The notes beneath the pieces were generated by a model. It saw only the letters and a program-made list of their open reading frames with translations, was not told the origin of the DNA and made no database searches. From the NCBI GenBank assembly GCA_902801585.1, contig CADCIU010000008.1:1-64000 (forward strand): a stretch of DNA of 64,000 nucleotides, written 5' to 3'. Shown here in pieces: positions 7,679 through 16,993 of this stretch. This stretch comes from an uncultured Lachnospiraceae bacterium (GTDB lineage: Bacteria > Bacillota_A > Clostridia > Lachnospirales > Lachnospiraceae). Numbering within the stretch: position 1 is the first letter of the stretch; every line of letters begins with the position of its first letter. The translations under genes and the position numbers were made by a program.

Positions 7679-10189
7679 CTATCCCATGATCACTTCTACC
7701 TGATACTCTTTTTGTCCCTTGTTGTAGGGAATCACATTTCCGGCGATCTCTTTGCCGTCAACGATCATCTTCTTCACACCCTTCTCCACATGATCGGGAT
7801 TCTTCACACTGATGTGATAAACACCTTCTCTGTATGCGCGGGTCAGTTCGAAATCACCGAAATCGTCCGGGATGCAGGGATCGATCTTAAGGCCGTTGAA
7901 AGTGGGATATACACCCAGAATGTACTGGGAGATATCTGTAAATGTCCAGGCGGCAGTTCCGGTCAGCCAGCTGTTCTTACCCTCTCCGAAATTAGGAGCC
8001 TCGGGACCGGCGACCATCTGAGAATAGACATAAGGCTCTGTTCTGTGGATCTCGCTGAACTCTTCCACACAGGAAGGGCAGGTCTTCCAGTAGATCTCAA
8101 AAGCTCTGTTTCCGCGGCCGACGACGGTCTCGGCGATGGATACCCAAGGATTGTTGTGGCAGAAAATACCACCGTTCTCCTTGTATCCCGGAGGATAAGA
8201 GGACACTTCGCCCAGTTCAACATGGTATCTGGTATAAGCAGGCTTAAGGAGCGCAATGCCGTATTTGGAATCCAGGATCTCTTTGACGCTGTCAAGTGCC
8301 TGCAGTGCTTCGCCGGTCTCTTTGCCGACGCCGGCAAGTACGCAGAAGCCCTGGGGTTCGATGTAGATCTGTCCCTCTTCACACTCTTTGGAACCGACTT
8401 TATCGCCGTGGGCATCATAGGCGCGGACGAACCACTTGCCGTCCCATCCGGCTGAGAGAAGCGTTTTCTCCATGATCTCGCGCTCTTTGCGGATCTGCGC
8501 CGCTTCTTCGCCAAGACCGATGAGATCGCAGATCATTGCATATTCCTCGGAATACTTGACGAACATGCCGCCGATGAAGACGGACTCTGCGACGGGGCCT
8601 TCGCTGGGACCGGAGGTCTGGAAGGATTCACCGGAGTGTTCGGAGAAGCAGTTGAGGTTGAGGCAGTCATTCCAGTCTGCGCGTCCGATGAGCGGAATTC
8701 CGTGAGGCCCCTTGTGACTGATCGTATAGTTCACACTTCTGCGGAGGTGTTCCATGAGCGGCTGTGCCAGACTGACATCATTGTCGAAAGGAACAGACTC
8801 GTCCAGGATCGTGAGATCGCCGGTCTCACGAATATAGGCGCTGACAGCGGCGATGAGCCACAGCGGATCATCGTTGAAGCCGCTTCCGATGTCGGCGTTG
8901 CCCTTCTTGGTGAGGGGCTGGTACTGATGATAAGCGCTGCCGTCAGGGAACTGCGTGGAAGCGATATCGATGATCCTTTCTCTTGCGCGCTCGGGAACCA
9001 GATGCACGAAACCGAGCAGATCCTGACAGGAATCTCTGAATCCCATTCCTCTGCCGATTCCGGACTCATAATAAGATGCACTTCTGGACATATTGAAGGT
9101 GATCATGCACTGGTACTGGTTCCAGATATTGACCATTCTGTCCACTTCGGGACGGCTGCTGCTGACATGATATTTGCTGAGCAGGCTCTCCCAATAAGAG
9201 CAGAGTGTATCATAAGCTGCGACCACAGCATCGCGATCGTAGAATTTCCGGATCATAGCGCGTGCGCGAGTCTTGTTGATCACTCCGTAGGACTCCCATT
9301 TTTCATCGACGGGATTTTCTACATAAGTGAGCTGGAAGACTACGCTTGTGCTTTCACCGGGATCCAGGGTGATGTCGAGATCAAAGACCGCGCAGGGAGA
9401 CCACCCGCTGGCCACAGTGTTTTTACAGGAACCGTTTTCGACCACTTCCGGAAGAGCGGGACTTCTGTAATCACCGATGAAGGAACGTCTGTCGGTGTCA
9501 AAGCCGCTGATCGGACGGTTCACAGAAAAAACGGCGTACATATTGCGGCGCTCTCTGTATTCGGTGCGGTGGTAGATCGCGGCATAGTCGAGAGCACTGT
9601 AGTCATCGATAGAGGTCTTTTCGGGTTTTTTAAGTCCGCTGATCTCATAACCGAGGTTGGACTCGATCTCGACTTCTCCGGTGGAGAGATTCCTCTGGAA
9701 ATTCTTCTGGTCATCATCGGCATCCCAGAGGCACCACTCTACATAAGGAAATACTTTCAGTTTTTTGACCCGGTCAGAGGCATTGACTATGTCGAGAAGC
9801 ATGACTTCACATGTCTCTCCCATGGGAACGAAATTCAGCTGATTGACGCAGACACCGTCTTTAGAGGAGTGAAAGCGGGTATATCCCATGCCGTGACGGC
9901 ACTCGTAACTGTCAAGTTCCGTCTTGGACGGCTGCCAGCCGGGATTCCAGACTGTGTTTCCATCCTTTATATATATGTACTTTCCGTTGCCGTCGTAGGG
10001 AACATCATTGTAACGATATCTTGTAATGCGCAGAAGCCGTGCATCTTTATAAAAAGAATAGCCGCCGCATGTGTTGGAGATCAGAGAAAAGAAGTCCTGG
10101 TTGCCCAGATAGTTGATCCAGGGAAGAGGAGTCTTGGGAGTGGTGATGACATACTCCCTGTTTGCGTCATCGAAATATCCGAATTTCAT
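7679..10189 (-). CDS. GH94 glycoside phosphorylase, probably cellobiose phosphorylase
   Basis: An 836-residue cytoplasmic enzyme expected to convert cellobiose and phosphate into glucose 1-phosphate and glucose. The N-terminus [16 protein letters not shown] and the stretch [20 protein letters not shown] are characteristic of GH94 cellobiose phosphorylases. The N-terminal beta-sandwich (to about 290) leads into the alpha/alpha barrel with [13 protein letters not shown] and the catalytic-acid motif [10 protein letters not shown] (residues about 502-511). The C-terminal [10 protein letters not shown] and GTAAWTF are also typical. There is no signal peptide, so the disaccharide must be imported, which fits the neighbouring ABC genes. 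GGAGGGAATT precedes the ATG. Exact substrate (cellobiose versus a related beta-glucoside) is inferred from overall resemblance. Confidence 0.9.
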   Translation of the reverse strand: MKFGYFDDANREYVITTPKTPLPWINYLGNQDFFSLISNTCGGYSFYKDARLLRITRYRYNDVPYDGNGKYIYIKDGNTVWNPGWQPSKTELDSYECRHGMGYTRFHSSKDGVCVNQLNFVPMGETCEVMLLDIVNASDRVKKLKVFPYVEWCLWDADDDQKNFQRNLSTGEVEIESNLGYEISGLKKPEKTSIDDYSALDYAAIYHRTEYRERRNMYAVFSVNRPISGFDTDRRSFIGDYRSPALPEVVENGSCKNTVASGWSPCAVFDLDITLDPGESTSVVFQLTYVENPVDEKWESYGVINKTRARAMIRKFYDRDAVVAAYDTLCSYWESLLSKYHVSSSRPEVDRMVNIWNQYQCMITFNMSRSASYYESGIGRGMGFRDSCQDLLGFVHLVPERARERIIDIASTQFPDGSAYHQYQPLTKKGNADIGSGFNDDPLWLIAAVSAYIRETGDLTILDESVPFDNDVSLAQPLMEHLRRSVNYTISHKGPHGIPLIGRADWNDCLNLNCFSEHSGESFQTSGPSEGPVAESVFIGGMFVKYSEEYAMICDLIGLGEEAAQIRKEREIMEKTLLSAGWDGKWFVRAYDAHGDKVGSKECEEGQIYIEPQGFCVLAGVGKETGEALQALDSVKEILDSKYGIALLKPAYTRYHVELGEVSSYPPGYKENGGIFCHNNPWVSIAETVVGRGNRAFEIYWKTCPSCVEEFSEIHRTEPYVYSQMVAGPEAPNFGEGKNSWLTGTAAWTFTDISQYILGVYPTFNGLKIDPCIPDDFGDFELTRAYREGVYHISVKNPDHVEKGVKKMIVDGKEIAGNVIPYNKGQKEYQVEVIMG

Positions 10190-10239
10190 AATTCCCTCCG
10201 TTTTCGTGATTTTAGTAAAAAATAAACTTATATGAATAC

Positions 10240-10268
10240 ATTATAGATTTCCCGAAAAACAAGTACAA
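10240..10268 (-). promoter_or_regulatory. Promoter of the GH94 phosphorylase gene
   Basis: Minus strand: -35 TTGTAC (10263-10268), a 17-base spacer and a consensus -10 TATAAT (10240-10245). A LacI-type palindrome lies about 24 bases upstream of the -35. Confidence 0.7.
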
Positions 10269-10291
10269 TCGTAACAATGACAGAAAAAACG

Positions 10292-10301
10292 AAAACGTTT
10301 T
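10292..10301. promoter_or_regulatory. Candidate LacI-family operator 1
   Basis: The perfect palindrome AAAACGTTTT with a central CG, the hallmark of LacI/GalR-family sites, just upstream of the phosphorylase promoter. Confidence 0.55.
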
Positions 10302-10417
10302 AGAATAAAATCACCAAAACATGGGACCGAACCTATAATTTCGAACAAAACCGAGTATGAGATTTTGTGATAATCTAACAATTCGACATAAATCGACAAA
10401 AAACTTCAAAATTGGGC

Positions 10418-10446
10418 TTGAAAAATGTGAAAAAGCGATATAGAGT
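10418..10446 (+). promoter_or_regulatory. Candidate promoter of the LacI-family gene
   Basis: -35 TTGAAA (10418-10423), 17 bases, and a weak -10 TAGAGT (10441-10446). The second operator candidate begins ten bases downstream, close to the expected start of transcription. Confidence 0.45.
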
Positions 10447-10455
10447 AAAGATACA

Positions 10456-10465
10456 AAAACGTTTA
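10456..10465. promoter_or_regulatory. Candidate LacI-family operator 2
   Basis: AAAACGTTTA, nine of ten positions matching operator 1. It lies immediately after the probable lacI-gene promoter, where a bound repressor would block its own transcription. Confidence 0.5.
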
Positions 10466-10522
10466 AGCAAATTAAACGAGTTCGAATCGAAACCAGCGAA
10501 AACCTGAGTAGGAGGGCGGAAG

Positions 10523-11548
10523 ATGGTATCTATGAAGGATCTGGCTGCCGCCTGTAACGTCTCAATAGCGACGGTCAGTAAAGCTCTGAACGATCAGCAC
10601 GATGTCAGCGCTAAGACCAAAGAGATGGTACGGAAAAAGGCAAAGGAGCTTGGATATTTTCCAAATTCCGCAGCGAAGGCGCTCAAGACAAATCGTTCCC
10701 ATAATATCGGAGTCCTTTTCGTAGACGAGGCACAGAGCGGTTTGACACATGACTTTTTCGCAAACGTTTTGGACAGCTTCAAGAGAACGATCGAGCTTAG
10801 AGATTACGACCTGACACTGGTCAACTGCAGTAAGGTTCACAGTAACTCCATGACGTATCTTGAGAGGGCCAGGTACAGAGGATTCGACGGGGTGGTGATC
10901 GCCTGTATCGATTTCAAGGATCCTGAAGTGGTCGAACTGGTGGACAGCAATATTCCGGTCGTGACGATCGACTATATTTTCAACAATCGTATCGCCGTCA
11001 TTTCCGACAATGTCAAGGGAATGAGAGATCTCGTCACTTATGTCTATCAGATGGGACACAGGAAGATCGCTTATATACACGGAAACGATACCTCCGTAAC
11101 ACAGGCGAGAGTCTCTTCATTTTATACGACCTGTACACAGCTTGGAATCAGTGTTCCGGATGAGTATATCAAGCAGGCTGACTACAGAGATACAGAAGGA
11201 ACGTACCTCAGGACCAAGGAACTGCTCAAACTCAGTGATCCGCCGACATGCATTCTCTATCCGGACGATTTCGCCGGATTCGGCGGGATCAATGCGATCA
11301 GGGAGAAAGGCCTCAGGATACCGGAAGATATCTCAGTGGCCGGATATGACGGGATCAGGATCGGCAGACACATTGAGCCGAAGCTGACCACGATCCGGCA
11401 GGATACGGAGCAGATCGGCAAACAGGCTGCAGAGAACCTCATCCGCCTGATCGAACATCCCAGATCAACGATCATTCGTCCGATCGTCGTCGAAGGGGAG
11501 CTGTATAAAGGCTCGACCGTAGGAGATATCAACAGGATAGCCGAGTGA
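10523..11548 (+). CDS. LacI/GalR-family transcriptional regulator of the GH94/ABC locus
   Basis: A 341-residue DNA-binding regulator. The N-terminal helix-turn-helix is clear (MKDLAAACNVSIATVSKALN) and is followed by the hinge helix region (NSAAKALKTNRSHNIGVLF). The rest is a periplasmic-binding-protein-like effector domain with the usual YLERARYRGFDGVVIA, TIDY, MGHRKIAYI and PEDISVAGYDG landmarks. GTAGGAGGGCGG precedes the ATG. Placed divergently from the GH94 phosphorylase and upstream of the binding-protein and permease genes, it most likely senses the imported sugar or a product. The AAAACGTTT sites in front of it suggest autoregulation. Confidence 0.93.
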   Translation: MVSMKDLAAACNVSIATVSKALNDQHDVSAKTKEMVRKKAKELGYFPNSAAKALKTNRSHNIGVLFVDEAQSGLTHDFFANVLDSFKRTIELRDYDLTLVNCSKVHSNSMTYLERARYRGFDGVVIACIDFKDPEVVELVDSNIPVVTIDYIFNNRIAVISDNVKGMRDLVTYVYQMGHRKIAYIHGNDTSVTQARVSSFYTTCTQLGISVPDEYIKQADYRDTEGTYLRTKELLKLSDPPTCILYPDDFAGFGGINAIREKGLRIPEDISVAGYDGIRIGRHIEPKLTTIRQDTEQIGKQAAENLIRLIEHPRSTIIRPIVVEGELYKGSTVGDINRIAE

Positions 11549-11599
11549 TCCGCAAAGGATCACCGGTAAGGCAATGATGTTACACTCAAACGGCAATTA

Positions 11600-11656
11600 C
11601 CGCAAATGCGGATTGCAAATAAATCAATCATAACCGTCACACAATTGGGTGTGCGG
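11600..11656 (+). promoter_or_regulatory. Leader hairpins before the first binding-protein gene
   Basis: Two small inverted repeats: CCGCA-AA-TGCGG (11600-11611), and CCG/CACAC pairing with GTGTG/CGG (11634-11656, one bulged base). The second ends about a dozen bases before the ribosome site GGGAGG. No polyU follows, so a processing or stability role is more likely than termination. Confidence 0.35.
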
Positions 11657-11680
11657 CAAATTAAAAGGGAGGTTTACCTT

Positions 11681-13156
11681 ATGAAAAAAAGAACACTTAG
11701 TCTGATTCTTGCGACAGCTATGGTAGCCGGCTCGATCGTAGGCTGCGGCGGCGGTTCAAGCTCCTCCAGCGCTCCCGCTGAAGAGCCTGCAGCTGAGGCA
11801 GAGGCCCCTGCAGAGGAAGCAGCAGAGGCTCCTGCAGAGGAAGCGGCAGAAGCTCCGGCAGAGGAAGCAGCAGAGGCTCCTGCGGCAGAAGCCGGCAAGG
11901 TAGTCAACATCTACTGCTGGAACAACGAGTTCCCCAACAGAATGAAAGATCACTATCCGGGATTCGTGGCAAATGATGAAAACGATTCCACTAAGGGCGG
12001 CAAGATCGGTGATTACGCGATCAACTTCGTCGTGACCGACAACAAGGACAACATGTACCAGAACAAGCTGGATGAAGCGCTCACCAACCAGGCTTCCGCA
12101 GCAGACAATGACAAAGTTGACATCTTCCTGATCGAAGCTGACTATGCTATGAAGTATACAGATCCTGAGATCAATGTTGCAATGCCTCTGGATGAGCTGG
12201 GAATCACAGATGCTGATCTTTCCAAGCAGTTCCAGTACACCAAGGATGTTGTCACGGATGCAGACGGCAAGATCCGCGGCTCCTCCTGGCAGGCTTGCGC
12301 CGGCGGTCTGATCTTCAACAGAGCGATCGCTAAGGAAGTTCTCGGATCCGATGACCTTGAGACAGTTCAGGCTGCAGTTGCTGATTGGGACAAGTTCAAT
12401 GAGACTGCACAACTGATGAAAGACAAAGGCTATAAGATCGTTGCAACTGTAAACGATACTTTCCGTGTTTACGCAAACAACGTATCCGGCAAGTGGGTAC
12501 AGGACGGCCAGATCGTAGTTGATGATAATGTTAAGAAATGGGCAGATGATTCCAAGGCTCTCGTAGATGCAGGCATGACCACAACCAACGATATGTGGAG
12601 TGATGACTGGAGCAAGGGCTTCCAGGCACCCGGCGATGTATTCTGCTACTTTGGACCCGCATGGCTGATCAACTTCTCCATGGGCGCTGATCCCACTAAG
12701 GAAGATGACGGTTCCATCGCTCACGCAGGCGGCTGGGGACTTGTAAACGGACCTCAGGGCTTCTATTGGGGCGGCACATGGATCTGCGCAGCACAGGGCA
12801 CTGACAACGCAGACATCGTAAAGGATATCATCCTCAACATGACAACGAATGACGAGATCATGAAGGATATCGCTGTTAAGGATTCCGATTGTGTCAACAA
12901 CAAAGACGTCCTGGCTGATCTTGCATCTGACGAGACCTTCGGAAACGGCGTCCTTGGCGGACAGAACCCTTATCAGATGCTCAGCGACGGCGCAGAGACC
13001 ATCGACCTCAGCAACCTTTCTCCTTATGACCAGGCTTGCGTCGAGGAGTATCAGAACGCTATGAAGAACTTCTTCGATGGAAACGCAACTTATGAAGATG
13101 CACTTGCACAGTTCATGACAGCTGTCGGCGAGAAGCACCCTGAGCTTGCTCAGTAA
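11681..13156 (+). CDS. Carbohydrate ABC transporter substrate-binding lipoprotein (copy 1)
   Basis: A 491-residue extracellular solute-binding protein. The start at 11681 follows GGGAGGTTTACCTT; an upstream in-frame ATG lacks a site. The signal ends at the lipobox IVGC (residue 22), followed by a Ser tract and an Ala/Glu/Pro linker with repeated EEAAEAPA units. The mature domain opens with VVNIYCWNNEFPNRM and keeps the aromatic sugar-binding flavour (WGLVNGPQGFYWGGTW) and a terminal LGGQNPYQML. Codon use is smooth and translation signals strong, as expected of the abundant binding component. It shares clear similarity with the proteins at 15410 and 16994. Cellobiose or a short beta-glucan is the inferred ligand because of the GH94 gene. 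Confidence 0.9.
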   Translation: MKKRTLSLILATAMVAGSIVGCGGGSSSSSAPAEEPAAEAEAPAEEAAEAPAEEAAEAPAEEAAEAPAAEAGKVVNIYCWNNEFPNRMKDHYPGFVANDENDSTKGGKIGDYAINFVVTDNKDNMYQNKLDEALTNQASAADNDKVDIFLIEADYAMKYTDPEINVAMPLDELGITDADLSKQFQYTKDVVTDADGKIRGSSWQACAGGLIFNRAIAKEVLGSDDLETVQAAVADWDKFNETAQLMKDKGYKIVATVNDTFRVYANNVSGKWVQDGQIVVDDNVKKWADDSKALVDAGMTTTNDMWSDDWSKGFQAPGDVFCYFGPAWLINFSMGADPTKEDDGSIAHAGGWGLVNGPQGFYWGGTWICAAQGTDNADIVKDIILNMTTNDEIMKDIAVKDSDCVNNKDVLADLASDETFGNGVLGGQNPYQMLSDGAETIDLSNLSPYDQACVEEYQNAMKNFFDGNATYEDALAQFMTAVGEKHPELAQ

Positions 13157-13219
13157 AGTATCTGAGAATCAGAAGAGTATCTGAGGATTAAGAACCTTCA
13201 TAGAGAATTAGAGTGTCGA

Positions 13220-13254
13220 GGGCCTGTCCTGCTTGATGGGCAGGCCCTTATTTT
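13220..13254 (+). terminator. Terminator after the first binding-protein gene
   Basis: GGGCCTG pairs with CAGGCCC (13220-13226/13241-13247), extended inward by three further pairs, and is followed by TTATTTT. It lies between the binding-protein and permease genes and would reduce read-through to the permeases. Confidence 0.75.
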
Positions 13255-13326
13255 GCTCCAACAGCAGTCCAAACGGCATTTTTGATCAAAGTAAAGACAT
13301 CAGACATGCACAACCCTGCTCTTTAG

Positions 13327-13357
13327 GGTCCGGAGGACGCCCCGTACCGGGCGGACC
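13327..13357 (+). promoter_or_regulatory. G/C-rich hairpin upstream of the permease genes
   Basis: GGTCCG (13327-13332) can pair with CGGACC (13352-13357), with a further CCC/GGG inside. It stands in the 274-base interval between the binding-protein and permease genes, which otherwise shows no gene. Confidence 0.35.
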
Positions 13358-13430
13358 GGTGTCGGGATCAAGGCACGGAGCGTGCTGCGGATTTTAAACA
13401 GAAAAAACAAGAGGGAGGAATGGTTGACAA

Positions 13431-14339
13431 ATGGTACATAAGAACAACAATATCAATAAGCATAACCGATGGGGATATATATTCCTGATCCCCTTCATCT
13501 GTGTCTTTATTGTCTTTCAGCTGATTCCGCTGATCAGCACGATCTTTAACAGCTTTTTTGAAAACTATATGAGCGGCCTCAAACATGTTGGCCCCACATT
13601 TATCGGCTTCAAAAACTATGCGAAGCTTTTCAGCAGCGGTGATCTTCCTACTTATTTCAAGAATACGATGATCATGTGGATTCTCGGATTTGTTCCGCAG
13701 ATCCTTGTATCGCTCCTGCTCGGCGCCTGGTTTACGGATCCGTCCCTTCGCCTTAAGGGCCAGAGATTTTTCAAGACCGTGATCTATCTTCCCAACCTGA
13801 TCATGGCATCGGCATTCTCCATGCTGTTCTTCACATTGTTCAGCGACAGCGGCCCGATCAACTCGATTTTGGTACAGATCGGTATTTTCGCCAAACCGTA
13901 CAGCTTTATGTCCCATGTCTGGTCTGTAAGAGGCCTGGTGGCCATGATGAACTTCCTGATGTGGTTCGGCAATACGACGATCCTGCTCATGGCCGGTATG
14001 ATGGGAATTGATCAGTCTCTGTTCGAGGCAGCGGAGGTTGACGGAGCGACTGCAAGACAGATCTTCTTCCAGATCACACTTCCTCTGCTCCGCCCGATCC
14101 TGATCTACGTTATGATCACATCCCTGATCGGTGGTCTGCAGATGTTCGATGTTCCTCAGATCCTGACCAACGGAAAAGGTGATCCGATGAGAACATCCAT
14201 GACACTGATCATGTATTTGAATAAGCACCTGTTCAGCAAGAACTACGGTATGGCCGGTGCCCTTTCCGTTATCCTGTTGATCCTCACCGGTATCCTGAGC
14301 ATGATCGTGTTCAAGGTAACCGCGACGAATGAAAAGTAA
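13431..14339 (+). CDS. Sugar ABC transporter permease, MalF/UgpA type
   Basis: A 302-residue inner-membrane permease with about six transmembrane helices. It carries the ATPase-contact EAA loop (FEAAEVDGATARQIFFQITL, roughly residues 197-216) and the usual LIPFICVFIVFQLIPL first helix. It should form a heterodimer with the next gene product. The GGGAGG ribosome site is 12 bases from this ATG, a little far; an ATG nearer to it (13420) is out of frame. The gene overlaps neither neighbour and is followed after 12 bases by the partner permease. No ATPase gene accompanies it. Confidence 0.92.
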   Translation: MVHKNNNINKHNRWGYIFLIPFICVFIVFQLIPLISTIFNSFFENYMSGLKHVGPTFIGFKNYAKLFSSGDLPTYFKNTMIMWILGFVPQILVSLLLGAWFTDPSLRLKGQRFFKTVIYLPNLIMASAFSMLFFTLFSDSGPINSILVQIGIFAKPYSFMSHVWSVRGLVAMMNFLMWFGNTTILLMAGMMGIDQSLFEAAEVDGATARQIFFQITLPLLRPILIYVMITSLIGGLQMFDVPQILTNGKGDPMRTSMTLIMYLNKHLFSKNYGMAGALSVILLILTGILSMIVFKVTATNEK

Positions 14340-14351
14340 GGAGGTCAAGCA

Positions 14352-15212
14352 ATGAGCGAAAGCAAAGCAAATAGACAAACAAATTCTGTTCATGCAAGAA
14401 GAGCGGTCGCCTATATCGTGCTGATCATCCTCTCGTTCCTGTGCCTGGTCTGGTTCTACGTCCTGTTCATTAACGCGACGAGATCCAATAACCAGCTCAA
14501 GTCCGGTTTTACGCCGCTGCCCAGCACCTATCTCGTTAAGAACATGACCAACCTCTTCAGAGGTTCAACACCGGTCATCCGCGGTATGCTCAACTCCCTG
14601 GTCATCGCGGCTTCCAGTGCTGTGTTATCCGTCTATTTCTCAACGATGACAGCTTATGCGATCCACGCTTACAACTTTAAGGGCAAAAAAGCGATCTTTA
14701 CTTTTATCCTTGCGATCATGATGATTCCGACGCAGGTCAGCGCACTCGGATTCATTCGTTTGATGGGACAGATGAAGCTCACGGATACATATGTACCGCT
14801 GATCGTTCCCGCCATTGCAGCTCCGGTCACTTTCTTCTATATGAAGCAGTACATGGAGTCCAACCTGCCCGGCTCCCTGATCGAGGCAGCGAGGATCGAC
14901 GGCGCAGGCGAGTTCAAGATCTTCAACTCCATCGTCCTTCCGCTTATGATTCCTGCGATCGCAGTGCAGATGATCTTCACCTTTGTCGCGAGCTGGAACA
15001 ACTACTTCACTCCGAACCTGATCATCAGCAGTAAGATGAAGAAGACACTTCCGATCCTGCTTGCAGAGCTGCGTAACTCCGACTGGAAGACATTCGATAT
15101 GGGTCAGGTTTATGCAATGATCGCTTTCGCGATCTTCCCGGTCATCGTTGTCTACCTTCTTCTCTCCAAGTACATTGTCGGCGGTGTTACTGCAGGCGGT
15201 GTCAAAGAATAA
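14352..15212 (+). CDS. Sugar ABC transporter permease, MalG/UgpE type
   Basis: A 286-residue partner permease with six predicted transmembrane helices. The EAA loop IEAARIDGAGEFKIFNSIVL lies near residues 178-197 and the C-terminus has the common YIVGGVTAGGVKE ending of the MalG group. GTAAGGAGGTCAAGC supplies a strong ribosome site, and the spacing indicates co-translation with the first permease. The transporter is probably powered by a shared MsmX-type ATPase encoded outside the window. Confidence 0.92.
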   Translation: MSESKANRQTNSVHARRAVAYIVLIILSFLCLVWFYVLFINATRSNNQLKSGFTPLPSTYLVKNMTNLFRGSTPVIRGMLNSLVIAASSAVLSVYFSTMTAYAIHAYNFKGKKAIFTFILAIMMIPTQVSALGFIRLMGQMKLTDTYVPLIVPAIAAPVTFFYMKQYMESNLPGSLIEAARIDGAGEFKIFNSIVLPLMIPAIAVQMIFTFVASWNNYFTPNLIISSKMKKTLPILLAELRNSDWKTFDMGQVYAMIAFAIFPVIVVYLLLSKYIVGGVTAGGVKE

Positions 15213-15251
15213 AGCAGTATTGGATGTTTTTAATAACAGATCGAGCTCATG

Positions 15252-15283
15252 AAAGGGGCTGCCGTCAGCGGCAGCCCCTTTTT
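15252..15283 (+). terminator. Rho-independent terminator after the permeases
   Basis: A perfect 13-bp stem (AAAGGGGCTGCCG with complement at 15269-15281), a 4-base TCAG loop and a T run. It separates the permease operon from the two extra binding-protein genes. Confidence 0.92.
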
Positions 15284-15288
15284 CGTGT

Positions 15289-15324
15289 GGGAGGATATGC
15301 TCAAATGGGAGGATATGCTCAAAT
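15289..15324 (+). repeat. Exact 18-bp tandem duplication
   Basis: GGGAGGATATGCTCAAAT occurs twice head to tail (15289-15306 and 15307-15324), directly after the terminator and upstream of the extended -10 sequence TGATACAAT (15368-15376). Confidence 0.9.
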
Positions 15325-15409
15325 AGGTACAGCCGGAGCTCTTTTGCTCGAACATGTTTACAAACTGTGATACAATACCTAAATAATGCGGTTCTAACAG
15401 AAAGCGGAA

Positions 15410-16963
15410 GTGAATATAAAGGAGTGCAATATAGAATTGAAGAATTACAGAATGAGGTGCGGAAAACAAATACTCTGCGCAGCACTGTCAATCATACTGG
15501 CCCTGACCGGAACGGGATGTTCCGCAGAAGAGATCGTGCAGAAACTGCAGGATCTCAAGATCCGCCCCAAACAGGAGCAGGCGGATGAGGACAGCGGGAA
15601 AAACGAGGCGGCGGCAAACGGATCGACAAGCACAGAATCGGCCGCGGTCGTTGAACCCGGCAGCGAACAACTGACTCCGGAGGAGGAGCGCAGGCGAAGC
15701 GAGGGAAAGGTTCTCAATATTTACTGCTGGGATGAGTCACTTGAGGATTTGTTCCTTCAATACTATCCCGGATATGAGGATGTCGGGGACAGAGTCGGAA
15801 AGATCGGTGATACGACCGTAAACTGGGTCATCCCGGAAGACGGAAAGAAGTATATGGACCTTTTGGCAGAGAGGCTGCTCACTGCGGAATATCTGGACAA
15901 GGACGACAGAGTGGATCTGTATCTGGCGCCGGAGGAAGATCTTGCCATATATGTGAACAGCGATTACTCTCTCGATGTGAGAGAAAAGCTGGGGCTTACG
16001 GATGAAGAGCTGGAGGATCAGTTCCCGTTTACGCAGCAGATGGCCACGACTGACGACGGAGTATTGAAGGCCGTCGCCTGGCAGGCGTCACCGGGCGTAT
16101 TCATTTACAGAAGATCTATTGCCAAGCAGGTCTTCGGGACAGATAACCCCGATGCGGTCCAAAAAGAGCTGGAGGACTGGAAATCGTTCAACCAGACAGC
16201 GGTCACCATGAAAAAGAACAAGTATTACATGGTATCCGGCTATTATGACACATATCCCGCTTATCGGTACGGCGCCGACAGGCATTGGGTGGAGAACGGC
16301 GAGCTGGTGATCCCGGATGCCTTTAAAGACTGGAAGTTCCAGACTATGGTGTTCACGAAAAAGAATTACAGTCATAAAACTGTGATGGGAGACAATGCCT
16401 GGGTGGCCGATCAGGGACCGGGCAGCAAAGTGTTCGGCTTTTTCAGGGCGATCACGGATATCGACTCCAAGATGGCGGCTTATTCGCTGGAGGATATTGA
16501 TGAGGCGCCGGCAGAAGGAAACGGTATATACGGCGATTTCGCTGTCTGCTGCGGACCGCAGTCCTTTTCCCGCGACGGTGTCTGGCTGCTCGCGGCGCCG
16601 AGTACGGATAACCTGATCCTCGATAAGGAGATCATGGAAAAGCTCACTTGCGACAGCAACCTTCTCTATCGCATAGCGGAGAAGGAGCATATCTTCACCA
16701 ACACGATCAGCGGCATGAGAAAGATGGCCAAGAGCGGGATCTCGGACCCCTTCCTGGGCGGACAGAATCCGTTTGAGGTATATTTTGACGCGGCGACCAG
16801 ATTGAATGTCATAACAGCCGGGAACTATGACAGATGGACCGCAGACTGTTTCAGGAGCAGTATGATGTATTATTTCAGAGGCGAGAAATCGGAGAGCGAG
16901 GCAATGGATTATTTCTATGAGCAGGTGAGAGGAAGGTATCCGGAGCTCTCGATCGATGATTGA
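15410..16963 (+). CDS. Solute-binding-protein-like lipoprotein (copy 2)
   Basis: A roughly 505-residue exported lipoprotein (lipobox LTGTGC) homologous to the upstream binding protein. Shared landmarks are VLNIYCWDESLEDLF, the GKIGDTTVNWV segment, AVAWQASPGVFIYRRSIAKQVFG and LGGQNPFEVYF. The start is uncertain: GTG 15410, TTG 15437 (12 bases after AAGGAG) or ATG 15452 all leave the signal peptide intact. An extended -10 (TGATACAAT) lies just upstream, so it may have its own promoter after the permease terminator. The ligand is unknown. It could feed the same permeases with another sugar or act as a surface sensor; which of these is inference. Confidence 0.85.
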   Translation: MNIKECNIELKNYRMRCGKQILCAALSIILALTGTGCSAEEIVQKLQDLKIRPKQEQADEDSGKNEAAANGSTSTESAAVVEPGSEQLTPEEERRRSEGKVLNIYCWDESLEDLFLQYYPGYEDVGDRVGKIGDTTVNWVIPEDGKKYMDLLAERLLTAEYLDKDDRVDLYLAPEEDLAIYVNSDYSLDVREKLGLTDEELEDQFPFTQQMATTDDGVLKAVAWQASPGVFIYRRSIAKQVFGTDNPDAVQKELEDWKSFNQTAVTMKKNKYYMVSGYYDTYPAYRYGADRHWVENGELVIPDAFKDWKFQTMVFTKKNYSHKTVMGDNAWVADQGPGSKVFGFFRAITDIDSKMAAYSLEDIDEAPAEGNGIYGDFAVCCGPQSFSRDGVWLLAAPSTDNLILDKEIMEKLTCDSNLLYRIAEKEHIFTNTISGMRKMAKSGISDPFLGGQNPFEVYFDAATRLNVITAGNYDRWTADCFRSSMMYYFRGEKSESEAMDYFYEQVRGRYPELSIDD

Positions 16964-16993
16964 GAACAGCGTTCATATGAGAGGAGGCCAGCT

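Larger units (their letters stand above)
10190..10522. promoter_or_regulatory. Divergent regulatory interval between GH94 and lacI-type genes
   Basis: This 333-base gene-free interval is very A/T-rich. It holds a minus-strand promoter for the phosphorylase, a plus-strand promoter for the regulator, and two AAAACGTTT-type half-palindromes 164 bases apart. No additional reading frame with a ribosome site was found in it. Confidence 0.75.

Noticed and set aside
8636..10225. Long open frame on the plus strand opposite the GH94 phosphorylase gene
   Set aside because: No ribosome site, composition of an antisense shadow, and the minus-strand protein is a clear family member.
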